DNA of 64,000 nt, from the NCBI RefSeq assembly GCF_003576645.1, contig NC_044920.1, forward strand, positions 19,351,100-19,415,099, read 5' to 3'. The stretch's first letter is position 1. The number at the start of each line of letters is the position of its first letter. The DNA is from Ipomoea triloba. Lineage: Eukaryota > Streptophyta > Magnoliopsida > Solanales > Convolvulaceae. Of the stretch, positions 10,264-22,352 are shown in pieces. The position numbers and the translations under genes were made by a program. The notes below the pieces were generated by a model. That model saw only the letters and a list, made by a program, of their open reading frames with translations. It was not told the DNA's origin and searched no databases.

Positions 10264-10882
10264 TCGAGGTATAATAGCATTCCCACGTATAGCCATATAA
10301 TCAAACTAAAAAAGACAATTTTGCCCGTCATTTACACGACATAAACAACTCAAAGTAACAAAAGGATCACATATAACAATTTGAGGGCAAAATCATTATA
10401 CTCGAAGGACCTCATGGTATTAATTGTATGTAATTTCATAACATTTACATGTCATATAGGCATTGTGAAGGAATTAAGGGTCCATTTGAAAACATAGAAA
10501 ATATTTTCCAAAAAAATATTTTAATTTTCTAGTGTTTGACTAAATGATGTTCGATTAAAAGTTGAAAATTTACATTTTTTCTATTTGGTTTATTTTACTT
10601 AAAATAAGCATATTATTTGGTTGGGGTTCGATCCTCAACAATATAAATGGACCAAACCATTTGGCCAGCCTCCTACCACTTAAAAAAATAATATGCAGTA
10701 ATGAAAGCGGTGGTATGGTAGTAGTGGTGGTGGTGGTTGTGATGGCGTTGGTGTTAATGATAGTGGTGGTAGCGTGAGAGTGTTGGTTGTGGTGGTGGTG
10801 CCATAGAAAAACGAGTGTTAATGAAAGTTTGCTAACCAAAAACATGGAAAATAATAAAATTAAAAAATTAACTAAGAAATTA
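9792..10882. other. MITE debris and microsatellites
   Basis: Bases 9866-10090 look like foldback debris (GAGTTAATCACCATTTTGATCC on the left, AATGATCAAATTAGTT on the right), similar in style to the MULE-type element at 61627. (TA)n(GA)n lies at 10216-10263. A GGT/GTG-rich imperfect repeat lies at 10708-10800. Open frames through these are low-complexity artefacts. Confidence 0.4.
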
Positions 10883-11163
10883 GAGCAATCACATCCGTGG
10901 TTATTTCAGAGTATTTTAGGGAATGAAAGTCACATGGAGGAGAGAGAATATGAGAGAGAGGATTGGGGTGCTTCAGATAGAGTTATTTAGGTTTCCAAGA
11001 GAAAAGAAATTTAATGATTGGTCACACTACTTTATTTATTTATTTATTTATTAAAATTATATTTATTTTATTTATTTTTTTTACTTATAACATTTTATCT
11101 TTCCTAATCACAATTAGGATAACTTCTAAAAACCGTGAAATAACTTCATTGATAAGAATGCTC
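10883..11163. mobile_element. Tourist-like MITE (GAGCAT family), second copy
   Basis: Left end GAGCAATCAC and right end AAGAATGCTC, flanked by TTA on both sides (10880-10882 and 11164-11166). The interior shares the GGAGGAGAGAGA...ATGAGAGAGA stretch with the element at 2354-2653. Confidence 0.65.
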
Positions 11164-11242
11164 TTACAAAAACGAAAATGTTTAAAATTTTTGATACAAG
11201 ATAAAGAAGGAATAAAGTGGTTTAACAACAAATATTCAGACT

Positions 11243-11868
<626 letters not shown>

Positions 11869-11981
11869 TTTGTGAAAGAAAACCGGAACTCTGAATCGAA
11901 AGAAGGGATGGAGACTCGGAGGAAAGCCGAAACTGAACAGCTGCGTAAAACATAGAAACCAGAATTCTGAACTTTTTAAAG

Positions 11982-12054
11982 CTAGGGTTTGTGAAGCTAA
12001 TTGGGCTTAAATTAAGTATTGGATTGGATCTACATCAAAATCAGATCAAGCCCA
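11982..12054 (-). promoter_or_regulatory. telo-box and site II motifs of eS27 copy 2
   Basis: Minus-strand AAACCCTAG (11982-11990) lies about 115 bp upstream of the start codon. A TGGGCT motif occurs on the plus strand at 12002-12007 and on the minus strand at 12049-12054. This arrangement is conserved with copy 1. Confidence 0.65.
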
Positions 12055-12101
12055 AATTTTAATGATATACTAAGTATATATTATACACCAGTAGTTATAT
12101 A

Positions 12102-12632
12102 GTGGACCATGGTCCAAAAACGGCAAGTAAGAAACGGTTGTCGTTACATCTTAACGAAGCTCCGTAAATGAAACTACAGTTTATTTCAAATGATACTGTC
12201 TCACATTTGTTTTTATATTATCAAATGGAATTGTAGTTATATCGAATGAAACTGTAGTTGTATTGAAAAGAAACTGCAGTGTATATAAAATGAAACTGAA
12301 TAACAATTTCACATATTTGAGTGTATATTGTCCAATGAAACTGTAGTTATATGACTTATATCGAAATAATATTGTAGTTGTATTGAAAGAAAACTGCAGT
12401 GTATATAAAATGAAACTGAATAATAATTTCACATATTTATTGAGTGTATAATGTTGAATGAATTGTATTTATATAAAAAAAAAATTGTAATTGTATTGAA
12501 AGGAAATTGCAGTGTATATAAAATGAAACTGAATATATTACACTAATATAGAGCTACTTTACTCCTAACGGCGCAGACGGATACTGTTTCTTTTCATTAA
12601 AAGAAACGGTGCTGTTTTGCACCATGGTCCAC
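12102..12632. mobile_element. foldback MITE with internal minisatellite
   Basis: Ends GTGGACCATGGTCCAAAA and TTTTGCACCATGGTCCAC are inverted repeats, with AAACGG-type sequence following inside each end. The interior holds three imperfect units of about 120 bp sharing GTAGTTGTATTGAAA, GAAACTGCAGTGTATATAAAATG and the following bases. The element is present only in eS27 copy 2 of the duplicated block, so it inserted after the duplication (or was lost from copy 1). A convincing target duplication was not found. Confidence 0.7.
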
Positions 12633-12769
12633 AGTATAATTTACGTAGATACACACCTACTAGCATTTTAAAATATTAATATATAAAAATAATTAACAAA
12701 TTTTAGTTCAAATTATATTTCGCAATTTTTTAAAGTGGTAATTTACAAAATAAATAAAGAAAATATCTA

Positions 12770-13134
12770 TAATACAACCCTAGCACCCACATATATTACT
12801 ATATATATATACACAAATTATTATACACACAGACATAATTTACCATTCATACAAATTTAATTAAAATATAATCTACAATTAAACTAATTATATAATGACT
12901 TTAATAAAACCACATTTTGGGTCTAGTCACCAATGTGAGCCCGTATGTTGTGTTATGTGTTGCCCAATTTTCCTATACCTGAGTATCTTCTGTCCAAAAA
13001 TTTCTTTATTATCAAAGCATGTTCACTCTCGTATGAGTGTAATATCTAACAAGTGTAGGTATCTCTAGTATATTACTGCTACATGCATTCCGTAATATTC
13101 TTTTTCAAATTCCCAAGAACGTCTTTGTTTATCT
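12770..13134. other. intergenic DNA, nothing recognised
   Basis: AT-rich sequence after the end of the eS27 duplication; no gene seen. Confidence 0.35.
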
Positions 13135-13165
13135 CTAGTATTGTCCCGTGCGATGCACGGTTAAA
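13135..13165 (-). mobile_element. Helitron 3' terminus
   Basis: On the minus strand CCGTGCATCGCACGG (a perfect stem with CAT-type loop) is followed eight bases later by CTAG, the canonical 3' hairpin plus CTRR end of plant Helitrons. The element body extends to higher coordinates, but its 5' end was not identified. The base after CTAG is not the usual T, so the insertion site has eroded. Confidence 0.6.
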
Positions 13166-13579
13166 TATTAAAGATTTGTTTGTAATGTTATAATGAATCA
13201 AAAATAATTTTATTTATTAGATGCCAACTATAATAAAGGTATTTGAAGTACCCAAAAAAACATAATAACAATTTAATTTTTTTAAAATATAAGTTGTCAT
13301 TGTTTGTATATTATGTACATAATAAAATATTACACATTATTAAACACTTCATGGTAAACAACGTTAGTGGAAGTTTAGTCTCTCAACAGCCGGTGTCCTA
13401 TATTGAACCTCAAAATCGAATAGTCGCCAAACAATCTCACACGCCGAAACATACTTACAATCATAGTACATATTTATCTAAGTTTTAATTTTTATTATTT
13501 ATATTGATATATTAATTCTATTATAATAATGTATAAATAATTAAATATAAATTTTTATTCAAATTGTTATAATTATAAT

Positions 13580-13777
13580 CATATGAGACAACACCTTTCC
13601 GTGAGACAGATATGCGACAATGTGAGTGCACACAGTTTACTACACGGATGCGCACAGCCTAAAGTGTGTGCACTTAGCCTACATGAGTGCACACAGTTTA
13701 GGGTGTGTGCATTCGTGAAGTAGACTATGTGCACTCACGTTGTCGTACTGTCTCACGGGAAGGTGTTGTCTCATATG
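13580..13777. mobile_element. foldback MITE with 60-bp inverted repeats
   Basis: Left CATATGAGACAACACCTTTC and right GAAGGTGTTGTCTCATATG are the ends of inverted repeats of about 60 bp that continue through CGTGAGACAG and GAGTGCACA. The centre contains repeated TGCACACAG/CACAGCCTA-type words. No coding capacity. TSD unclear. (AT)n follows at 13795. Confidence 0.8.
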
Positions 13778-13786
13778 AAGTCAATC

Positions 13787-13794
<8 letters not shown>

Positions 13795-13841
<47 letters not shown>
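13795..13841. repeat. (AT)n microsatellite
   Basis: About 23 AT units separating two foldback elements. Confidence 0.95.
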
Positions 13842-13844
<3 letters not shown>

Positions 13845-13848
13845 CAGT

Positions 13849-14383
13849 TCCGGTGTGGTTGGGTGTCTCCCGTGCGGTTGCACGGTTAAATATGAGCCAT
13901 TGATCTTGCTTAAATCAACGTTCTAGATTACCAAAACAAAATATGGTGGCAATTTGGTAATTTTTGCATTCAGATCAAAATTTAAGGTGCGTTTTTTCCT
14001 TCTTAAGGTATGTATTTTTGTGCTTAAGGTGCGTGGCTTTTGTATTTAAGGTGTGTGGTTTTTGTGCTTAAGGTGCGTGATTGTTTTGCTTTAGGTGCGT
14101 GGTTACTTGCTTAAGGTGAGTAGTTGTGTGAAACTTAAGTTGCGTCAACTTGAAGCTTAAGGTGCATGTTTTTCTTCTTAAGGTGCGTGATTTTCTTTCT
14201 TAATGTGCGTAGTTTGTGTGCTTAAGGTGCGTCAGTTGTTGAAACTTATAGTGCATTGGCCTAATGCTTTAGGTGCGTGATTTACCCTCTTAAGGTGCGT
14301 TGTTCCCTTCTTAAGGTGTGTTGTTTCCCTTGCGTAGATTAGAAGTTTTTTAAATAGCATTGATCACCGCACAACCGCTCGAA
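13849..14383. mobile_element. foldback element carrying a CTTAAGGTGCGT array
   Basis: The left end CCCGTGCGGTTGCACGG, followed by TTGATC, and the right end GATCACCGCACAACCGCTCG, read on the other strand, are related inverted sequences. The interior (13982-14321) is an irregular array of about sixteen copies of CTTAAGGTGCGTG variants at roughly 15-30 bp spacing. No open frame. The element is bordered by (AT)n on the left and (AC)n(AT)n on the right. Confidence 0.6.
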
Positions 14384-14390
14384 AATCTTT

Positions 14391-14471
<81 letters not shown>
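14391..14471. repeat. (AC)n(AT)n compound microsatellite
   Basis: About 20 AC units directly followed by about 20 AT units. Confidence 0.95.
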
Positions 14472-14476
<5 letters not shown>

Positions 14477-14478
14477 AT

Positions 14479-14815
14479 GTGGTTGCGCCTTCCCATACGG
14501 TCGGTGTTGTTCACACTACTCAATGTTAGAAAATGCATCACTCAATGTTAGAAAATGCACCACAATGAAAATACACAAAAACACCATAAAAGACACCACA
14601 CACCCAAAATAATGCACCATAACTCCCTTGCCCCTAATGGTGCATTTGCTAACACTGTGTGGTCTATATTTACATACCAGTGGTGTTTTTTTTATGATGC
14701 GTACCTAATGATGCACATTTGTGTGGTGCATTTTCTAATATTGAGTGGTGTATATTTGTATACATTGTGGTGTGGCCGCACTGACCGCACATTAAGGGAC
14801 AACCACACCTGTTCA
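14479..14815. mobile_element. foldback MITE, GTGGTTG...CGGTC ends
   Basis: The left end ATGTGGTTGCGCCTTCCCATACGG and the complement of the right end, GTGTGGTTGTCCCTTAATGTGCGG, match with a few changes. The interior carries repeated TTAGAAAATGCAC/GTGCATTTTCTAA words on both strands, so it can fold back. Flanked by (AT)n on both sides. Confidence 0.65.
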
Positions 14816-14819
14816 TGAC

Positions 14820-15055
14820 CATATATATATGTATTATTTAACCCAATATATAAACCCAATATATGTATTATTTAACAAAGAATATGAATATGTCATTCGA
14901 TGTAATCTCAATCTTTTATTAAATACAACTATTAATTTGTATTTGATCATACTATATTAAAAATTATTAAATACTTCGTGTTAAACAATATTTGTAGTAA
15001 AATTATAACGCATCTAAATCACTACAAACCAAAAGTTTAAGTTTATGTGAACTAC

Positions 15056-15098
<43 letters not shown>

Positions 15099-15148
15099 TT
15101 AAAAACTTCAATAACATATTATTATTTTATTAATAATATTAATTTTTA

Positions 15149-15180
<32 letters not shown>
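14820..15180. other. AT-rich intergenic DNA
   Basis: Contains (AT)n at 15059-15094 and (AT)n(AC)n at 15148-15178; otherwise nothing recognised. Confidence 0.4.
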
Positions 15181-15289
15181 CCAGTTAGCTGTAAGCCCAT
15201 TCATTCTGCTTAATCTAAAAGAAGTGAATTACGGAATAATATTTAGCCCAATAACCCAATAAAAAAAAAATGGAAGAAGAAAGAAGCAT

Positions 15290-15480
15290 AGCCCCAAGTC
15301 CCTAGCCCTAATCCCTTATTCATTTCAGATCTGCTTCTCCATTTCTCGCCTACTCCACTCCACACTATCACAATTCTGCTCGGTTTCTTAGTCCACTCGG
15401 TTTCTGCTTCTCCGTCCTCCGACGCCAACGCCCTCGCTCCTACCCGTCTCCCTCACAATCTCTGGCCCTCAGCCAGTCAG
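15290..15480 (+). other. possible 5' untranslated exon
   Basis: A CT-rich, GC-richer block resembling a plant 5' leader, ending in CAGTCAG followed by a GTAACTGG donor. It lies about 1.9 kb upstream of the stray DUF3128 first exon (17403). That mirrors the leader-like block upstream of the intact gene, but I saw no sequence similarity between the two leaders. Low confidence. Confidence 0.25.
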
Positions 15481-17402
15481 GTAACTGGCCATATGCTATT
15501 TTTCAATTTTTATTTTATTTTTACAATGTTAATTATGTAAATTGTTATACTGTTAATAAATCAACAACATGTTATTTAATTGTTTGAAATTTCTTTTGTT
15601 TGGTGTTCAAAACTTTGATTTGCAAGCATAAAATTTGCTAATTTTGTATGCATGAATACATACTCGACTTTTTTACATAATTAATTTTAAAAATTATTTT
15701 CAAACATGTTCTAAAAACTATATGAATTTAATGTTGGAAAACTATTATATTTTTATGATAGTATTCGGCAGCATTACCTGAACCTTTCTATTCATTATTG
15801 ACACTTCTCATTTCCATCAATTATACTCCTATTTTTATTTAAAGAATTCACATCCGAATTGAATGCAGCCTGTTTTCAGTGAATATGAATATGATTTCAG
15901 TTTTAACTGAGATGATTAGCTGAATTGAATTCAAATGTAAATGCAGCCTGTATTCAGTCCTTCAGTCTTAAACATACATACTAAATGATCCTAAATTAAG
16001 GAATGTGCTGCTTCATGGCCCATCTATTTCAGTAGTAAATAGTTCTTCATGTCCATCCCAAAACTAAGCAATGTCCTGATTTAACTGAAATCTTTCACTT
16101 ATATGCTACTGTGAATGATAATATTTTTAGTCAGTATGTAAAATAAGAAAAAAAAAAACATATACCATAAAACAGAAACATCAGATGTATGATTTGGTTA
16201 ATGTTTTTCGAACAACAAATCACTGTTTACCAATAATAGATAGCAAAAAATTTATTAGTCAATAACTGAAATTTAAAATAAAAGTGGGTGAGATTGTGAG
16301 AATAATAAATAATTTTTGTGACTGCTCAAATACTAATTTTCCTCCCTATTTGTTTCTTGCATAATGTATTTTTTCCTCTTGCAAATAGCTAAGCTTCAAC
16401 CAAATGATCAATATACATGTTTTTTAAACATTCTGTTAATGCCTGAAAATATAAATACAGAATAGGAAGATAATGATCAAAATAGTCTGATGGTGCACTT
16501 TAAATTTGAGTTTGTAATAAAACATCATCTGGAACATGAATAGCTGCCCTTTATTGTTTTGAATGACCTGAAATTATGACTAAAGTAATATAAGAGTAAT
16601 GTTAAACAAATACAACAAATACCCAAAACATTCAAAAGTTTCCATAACAATCCATGTCTTTATGAAATGCATTGAATGTTTTTTTCGTTCCAGGACCAAG
16701 TCAACCAAATAATATAAATCATAGAATGTTTTTTTTTTTTCAGAATCATCACAGTCTCTCTATGAGAGATTCTCCTTCTTGATAGTCTCAACTCTCCCTT
16801 TCTTCAATGTCTGAGTTGAAGAAAACTCATCTAAAAGACATCATTTGGTCAAAGGACTAAATTGCTCCTCTCCTTTTTTCTTTCCTTGCTGGTGCTGGCA
16901 ACCATGGTTTGGCCTATTAACTTCATAAGTTGTTGATTCCTCCTAAGTAATTAATTCTTCAAAATAGTTAGAATATGATAACATAGCATCTTAATAGTAG
17001 AAATAAGTAAATATATATAGGCTTAAAATTGTAGGCAAATAACATTACCATATCTGATTCATCATCTCCATATTCTTCAACTATTTTTGAAAGATCTTTT
17101 TCTTGATCAATGCTAAGTGAAGAGCAGTAAGCAACAACAATATTATGAAATAACATAGATTTATTATTATGCAATCCATATGTTCAGAATAGATATTACT
17201 GCAAAATATGTATTAAGGCTAACCCCATCCCTGCCATTTCCCCATTGGCAATCCCATGTGTAATTTGCAATCACAATTTTTTTTTTTAATGGTGACCTAG
17301 AATGCATTCCGTAAAAAACGGTGCCGCAGCCTGCTTTTGTACTTTTTTTTAAAAAAATTGTTTATTTGTTTTTTTTTCTTTTCTTTTCTTTATTGAATTC
17401 CG
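15481..17402. other. intron-like or intergenic DNA, nothing recognised
   Basis: AT-rich with several T runs. No supported exon, tRNA or bounded element. The minus-strand frame around 16968-17174 has no recognisable features. Confidence 0.35.
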
Positions 17403-17581
17403 TAAACTAGAGTGTAATAAGCTCGGAGAAGGAACCGCGGCGAAAGCTATCGTGCTCAGCCTGTTTCGATGCACTCTGGTTCTGCTACAGTATGTTCTTT
17501 TCTTCCCATGTGGAGAATCGTTTTCCTATATTCTGATTAGATTTGAATTTTAGGGAGTTTTTATGAGATTTGATATCTCGA
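17403..17581 (+). pseudogene. stray first exon of the DUF3128 gene
   Basis: About 179 bp closely match 24363-24541: the end of the leader, the whole first coding exon, and about 130 bp of the following intron. The start codon ATG is ATA here, so translation is lost. Similarity stops abruptly at GATATCTCGAG, where decayed Ty3/gypsy sequence begins, and also stops just upstream of the exon. It is a duplicated or transposon-captured fragment, not a gene. Confidence 0.85.
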
Positions 17582-17599
17582 GGAGCCTAGGTCGCGATT

Positions 17600-18860
17600 A
17601 GCAAATTATTTCTCTAAATGCGTGGTACCCGAGCCCCATCATGAGGCCTAGGACCCTTCAATGAATCATTGGAAGGAGTAGGAAAAATTTGGAGAACCAA
17701 GGAGAGGGTTGGACCCCCTAGAGTTTCAAGTCGATATTATTATTCCAGAAAAGGTGCACCTTGTGACCCACCTCGGAAGCCCGAAAGTATTTTATTTTCA
17801 AAGGTAAATGGGGGACTTAACCCCAAACATCGACATATGTTCTCCCTAGTAGATTGGCAAGGTCCAACCTCGCTTAGCAAGGCAATGTAATCAACCTTTT
17901 GGTCGCGACCGTGCGCGCCGGTCCCGACCTTGGCATTCCCTAATGGTAGTACAGGGCGGACGCCCCCGCTCACTACCTAGCGGAAGAACCTATTATGGGC
18001 AGCTTGCTCCTTGACAAGGTCGATGCCAAGCGGGTGAGGAGAACCTACTTGTTCCTCGGTGATACACTTACACTCTACATGAGGTCAAGTCTGGAGGCCT
18101 ACCCGGTCTTCCCCGTGTAAGCACGATCTACCTACTAGCTAGACCATATCAAACAGTACAAGAAGACATGTGTCCTACCCCCAGACGAGGCGGAAGCCAA
18201 GCTCATGAAGAAGAGAACTCCAACCTACCCGTTCCTCGGGGACATCCTCTACAAGATGTTCTACGACGACACCCTGTTGCGCTGCTTGCACCCTGACGAG
18301 GTGAGGTCCGTCATAGAGGAAATCCACGAAGGCAGTTGCGCAGCCCCCTAGGGGGCCTGCACCACGGTTAGGAGGGCAATCTTACAATGCTACTCCTAGC
18401 CCAGCATGGCCAAGGAATGCGCTAAGCCGTAAACTATGCAAGGAGTCGCTCAACCTATCAACAATTCCAAGTCAACCCGGGCCGGTCAGTCACCAACTAC
18501 ACCCCAATCAGCTCGGTCATCCCATTCTTAAGGTCGGGGTACACCTAGTCGGAGCCCTACCCGTGGGGTCGAGCAAGAGGAGGTACCTAATAGTAGCGGC
18601 AGATTTATGAATCGGCAAGAGGACCTTGGATTGAGGAGCTAGACGCCACCCTGTGCGCCTACCGCACCATGCCTAGTATGGAATGCTGAACATTTATTGA
18701 AGTACTATCAGTAATCATTTGTTAGAAGGTGGTCCGTCCCCTTCATTTCAATAAACTTTGTGAAATTTTCGCCATGAATGACTCATTTTCACTACTTTTA
18801 GGGGAGAGGGGGTACCTACTCGACCTCTCCAATCATACCCTAAGGTATGATTTACTCATT
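17600..18860 (+). pseudogene. decayed Ty3/gypsy pol fragment
   Basis: With several stops and frameshifts, the plus strand still encodes pieces of a gypsy polyprotein. Around 18210-18420 is the zinc-binding start of integrase (FLGDILYKMFYDDTLLRCL, then PDEVRSVIEEIHEG). Near 18625 is the integrase C-terminal part (WIEELDATLCAYRTMPS). No LTRs were located. The block is GC-richer than its surroundings. Confidence 0.8.
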
Positions 18861-18869
18861 GAATACATG

Positions 18870-20046
18870 AAAATATAATTAAATCATCCGACAGGCAAAT
18901 ACAATTTACTCATTGAATAAACAAAATGCATGTAATTAGACCAAAAGTGACATATTTTTTAAGTCAACTATTGACGTGACTTGTTTAACACTTTTTCATG
19001 TCCATAAGATGCAAAACAAAAGATTAAAAATGGAATGTATAGAACTCAATGTGATTAATTTTTTTAAAAGACTAGCGCTAAATGTTGTTTAGAAAAAATA
19101 ATAATTTAAGACTAAATGTGTTCAATAGTGAAAAGTTTAAAATTGAATTAGCACACACCAACATTTCAAAAACACAATGCCACGCGTTGGATGGGTTCGG
19201 GCGGATTGGATCTCTCATCCGTCAACCCGTTCGGATTTCGGGTTCTATTTTCTGTACCCTATCCGTGATTCTAAACTACATAACCATCGGATATTTTATA
19301 TTTCGGATTCGGTAGGATACAATCGGATTTCGGATTTGAAGCAAAATACAGCATAGATAATTAGTTGCATTACAAAACTAAAAAAAATATAGACTAAAAG
19401 TCATCAACTATCTGTTTCTTCATTTGGCTTGAATTAAACAACCTCTATGATATTTCAAAAAAAAAAAAAGGGAACCTCTAAGATGTATGCATCTTCTTGG
19501 CTTCTCCTCAGTCCTCATCAGTTTGTTTCTTCATTTGGCTTTGACAGAGCACTAGAGCAATTAGATGCAGAGGGCAGCGGCGCAGCCAGGAAACGAGGGC
19601 TGATGGGGAGGCGCGGACTGTGGAGGCGAGCGGCGGGCGGCGTTTGATGCGCTGACTGCGGAGGCGGGAGGTGAGTGAGAGGTGAGGCACGGAAGTGGCT
19701 GCCGACTGCAAACGACGCCGCGACGGAAGGTGGCCGTTCAATCGTTCATAAATTGGTAAACGGTAAAGACTATGTATTTGATATTTTGATGGGTTCTCCA
19801 GAGTCCAGAGCATTAAGCATAAATTGAGGTGCAATGTTTATATAATTATTTTATATAATTATATCACCTAAAAAATCCAAAGCATTAAGCATGCCTACAC
19901 TACTTGTCATGGTGTCACATTGAGCCTTGTGCCGTTGTGTAATGTGCATATGCCTTTTCAGAGGCTCTGAACCAGAGCTAGTACACTATGTCATAAATAT
20001 ATATTACTTTTCAGAGCTAGTGGTGTTAGAGGTGCACAACACTATG

Positions 20047-20111
<65 letters not shown>

Positions 20112-20977
20112 TAATTTCGGATATTCGGGCGGGTCGGGTAGAAAAATACCCTACCCAACCCGAGATCACTCAAACCGCATTATAACACGGTTTGGTTCGG
20201 ATGGCTACTTTCGGATTCGGGTTGGTTCGGTTTTCCTCTCTTCGGTTGGCGGGTGGGTCGGGTTTCTCAGGTCTTGCACAGCCCTACAACCCTATACTAA
20301 TTTTTGAGTTAATTTCATTTTTTACTAGATTTATAGATGCCATTTTAATTTTAGTCCTTTTTTTTAACATTCCATTTTGATCCTAGTATTATTATGACAT
20401 GACTATTTTTGGTCCTCTGTCAACAAACATATTTAAATGTCGTTAAATATGACTGCATTTTAATCTATTCAGTTTTAAGTGATAATTTTGTTTTGTCTTA
20501 GATTTATATGTGTTATTCCATTGCTGCAAAGGCTCAGGTTGTGGAGGCTCGGCTACGGAGGCACGAATTTCAATTGAAAAAGATAGGGGAATCTAGCCGT
20601 GAATTAGGAATTTTTTTAAAAACAAAAATATAGCGGACTAACTCACTTTGTATAAAAAACAAAACGACCGAGATATCATCGTATTTAACGACATTTAAAC
20701 AAATTTATTGATGAAGGACAAAAAATAGTCATGTAACAATAATACTAAAACCAATAGAGGATGCTCCACAAAAAAAAAAAAAAACAGAGAGACATTGTCA
20801 CGTTTTGAAATATATGATAATTGGCAATATATGTCACATTGTGAAAATTGATGGAAAACATTTACACCACTAATAATTCAGGGGTGACATTGATAATTAG
20901 CATATTTGTGAGGGACATAAATTATAATTTTTCCTTTTATTTAAAAATGTGGTACACAATACACACACATCTACAAA
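18870..20977. other. repeat-rich intergenic DNA
   Basis: CGGATTCGG/GGTTCGG-rich words at 19185-19345 and 20118-20285 belong to a repeat type common in plant genomes (a similar one is at 40920-41075). (TA)n is at 20049-20104. A GC-rich patch at 19560-19740 has no recognisable product. Open frames here are repeat artefacts. Confidence 0.45.
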
Positions 20978-21478
20978 TCTACAAATCTAATAAGAGTCAA
21001 TAAAGTTAGGCCCCTAATGAGAACAAAAAACATGTTCCAACAAGGCAAATCTACACTATAATCTTATTGCATGACGTTATCTTCTATGCTACTACCAGTA
21101 ACCCAATTGCACATGACACACTACCAATAAAAAAGAAGAGGACAAGTACTGAAGATGTAGACAATGAATGCTACCCAAAAGAGAATTAAGAAGACTTTAA
21201 AAAGTTCAAACAAAAAGTATTATTTATTTAGACTATCGTTTTTAGACTAGCATAGTAGCATTATTACAAAGTTGCTTTAGTGATAATTATAATCAATCTC
21301 TCATATATTATATTGCATTTATATACTTTGAATTAATGATTTAAATAAACAAATTCAACATTCATTTACCTACGCATGAACATCTTCTATATAATCTTGC
21401 ATTGATATACTTTGAAGTATTTATTTAAAAATAATCATTGGGCATTATTCTATTTGTACAATGCGCGTGAAAAACTAG
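20978..21478 (+). mobile_element. non-autonomous Helitron, short copy
   Basis: Starts TCTACAAATCTAATAAGAG after an A and ends ACTAG before a T, the A/T insertion rule and TC...CTAG termini of Helitrons. The 3' end has an ATGCGCGT half-stem just before AAAAACTAG. Shared internal segments (CATGACGTTATCTTCTATGC, CACTACCAATAAAAA, AAAGAGAATTAAG) show it is an internally deleted relative of the elements at 29842 and 34167. Confidence 0.8.
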
Positions 21479-21712
21479 TATATAATTAATATATATATAT
21501 ATATATATATAATTACTTATTTTAATCTCTCTTTTTTGGTAATTTTTGTCATATTTAATCGTATCTGCCGTTTGTCTCTAATTATCTAATTATATATTAG
21601 TAGACACCGTATTGCATTAGAGATTTAGAGAAAGCGAAATGAATATTATAGAATAGAGATTTATAGAAAATGAAATATAATTTATATACAACGTCACAAG
21701 GTCTGATCAATG

Positions 21713-21784
21713 GGATCCGTGGCGCAATGGTAGCACGTCTGACTCCAGATCAAAAGGTTGCGTGTTTGATTCACGTCGGTTTCA
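21713..21784 (+). pseudogene. tRNA-Trp (CCA) pseudogene
   Basis: A 72-nt sequence with tRNA-Trp layout and CCA anticodon (CTCCAGA loop). It shows mismatches in the D stem, anticodon stem and acceptor stem and a changed T-loop (TTTGATT, losing the conserved TTC). Three of the four apparent changes are G to A or C to T, the pattern of methylated-cytosine decay. It is followed by about 115 bp of body and an A10 run at 21909-21919, so it could instead be the head of a tRNA-derived SINE. Confidence 0.75.
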
Positions 21785-21919
21785 AACTCCCGATCCTCAT
21801 CGGGTCCAAATTACTTTTCCCCGAGCCTCCCTACTTTTTGGGCCCAAGTTGCGTCGCTCTGGACTATTGTTGGGGTTGATCTGTTCACCAGCCCACTTCT
21901 CCTGTCTTGAAAAAAAAAA

Positions 21920-22323
21920 GAATAAGAAATTATAGGTAACTTATATCCAGCATTCATATAGACTTTAGATCGAAACGACGAGGTATATAATTTATATTTG
22001 TAAGGTACAAAATTTTATGATACATACACACATTATATATTTATTTATTTTTTAAATATGATTTAGGTACATAATTTATATTTATAGGCACAACATTTTA
22101 CAACACAAAAATTCATCACATAAAAAATGATTGCTTATATGTTTTAGGTACAAAATTTATATTCTTAAAATATAAAATTTCATAGAATAATACACAAAAC
22201 TCACAATATAAGACACATACATATAAACCAGGGGCGGGCATTGTGAACCCTTATCAATAATATAAAGATTGAAAATTATATTACTTTTTTTGAGTTCTAT
22301 TTTATATGTTATATTTACTATCA
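21920..22323. other. AT-rich intergenic DNA
   Basis: Irregular recurrence of ACAAAATTT/GGTACA words; no gene recognised. Confidence 0.35.
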
Positions 22324-22352
22324 CTAGTAATTGTCCCGTGCGATGCACGGGC
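22324..22352 (-). mobile_element. Helitron 3' terminus
   Basis: On the minus strand CCCGTGCATCGCACGGG (a perfect stem) is followed by ACAATTACTAG and then T, a canonical Helitron 3' end. The body runs to higher coordinates; the 5' end was not found, so the size is unknown. Leader-like sequence of the DUF3128 gene begins only about 270 bp inside it. Confidence 0.7.

Noticed and set aside
13982..14321. CRISPR-like array
   Set aside because: The repeats are short and irregularly spaced, inside a plant foldback element in a eukaryotic genome; no cas genes.
19508..19834. Arg/Ser-rich minus-strand frame
   Set aside because: GC-rich patch without recognisable domain, codon pattern or splice context; the plus-strand frame is equally plausible.
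19927..20307. 126-codon frame
   Set aside because: Contains a long Ile-Tyr run from (TA)n and CGG-rich MITE words.
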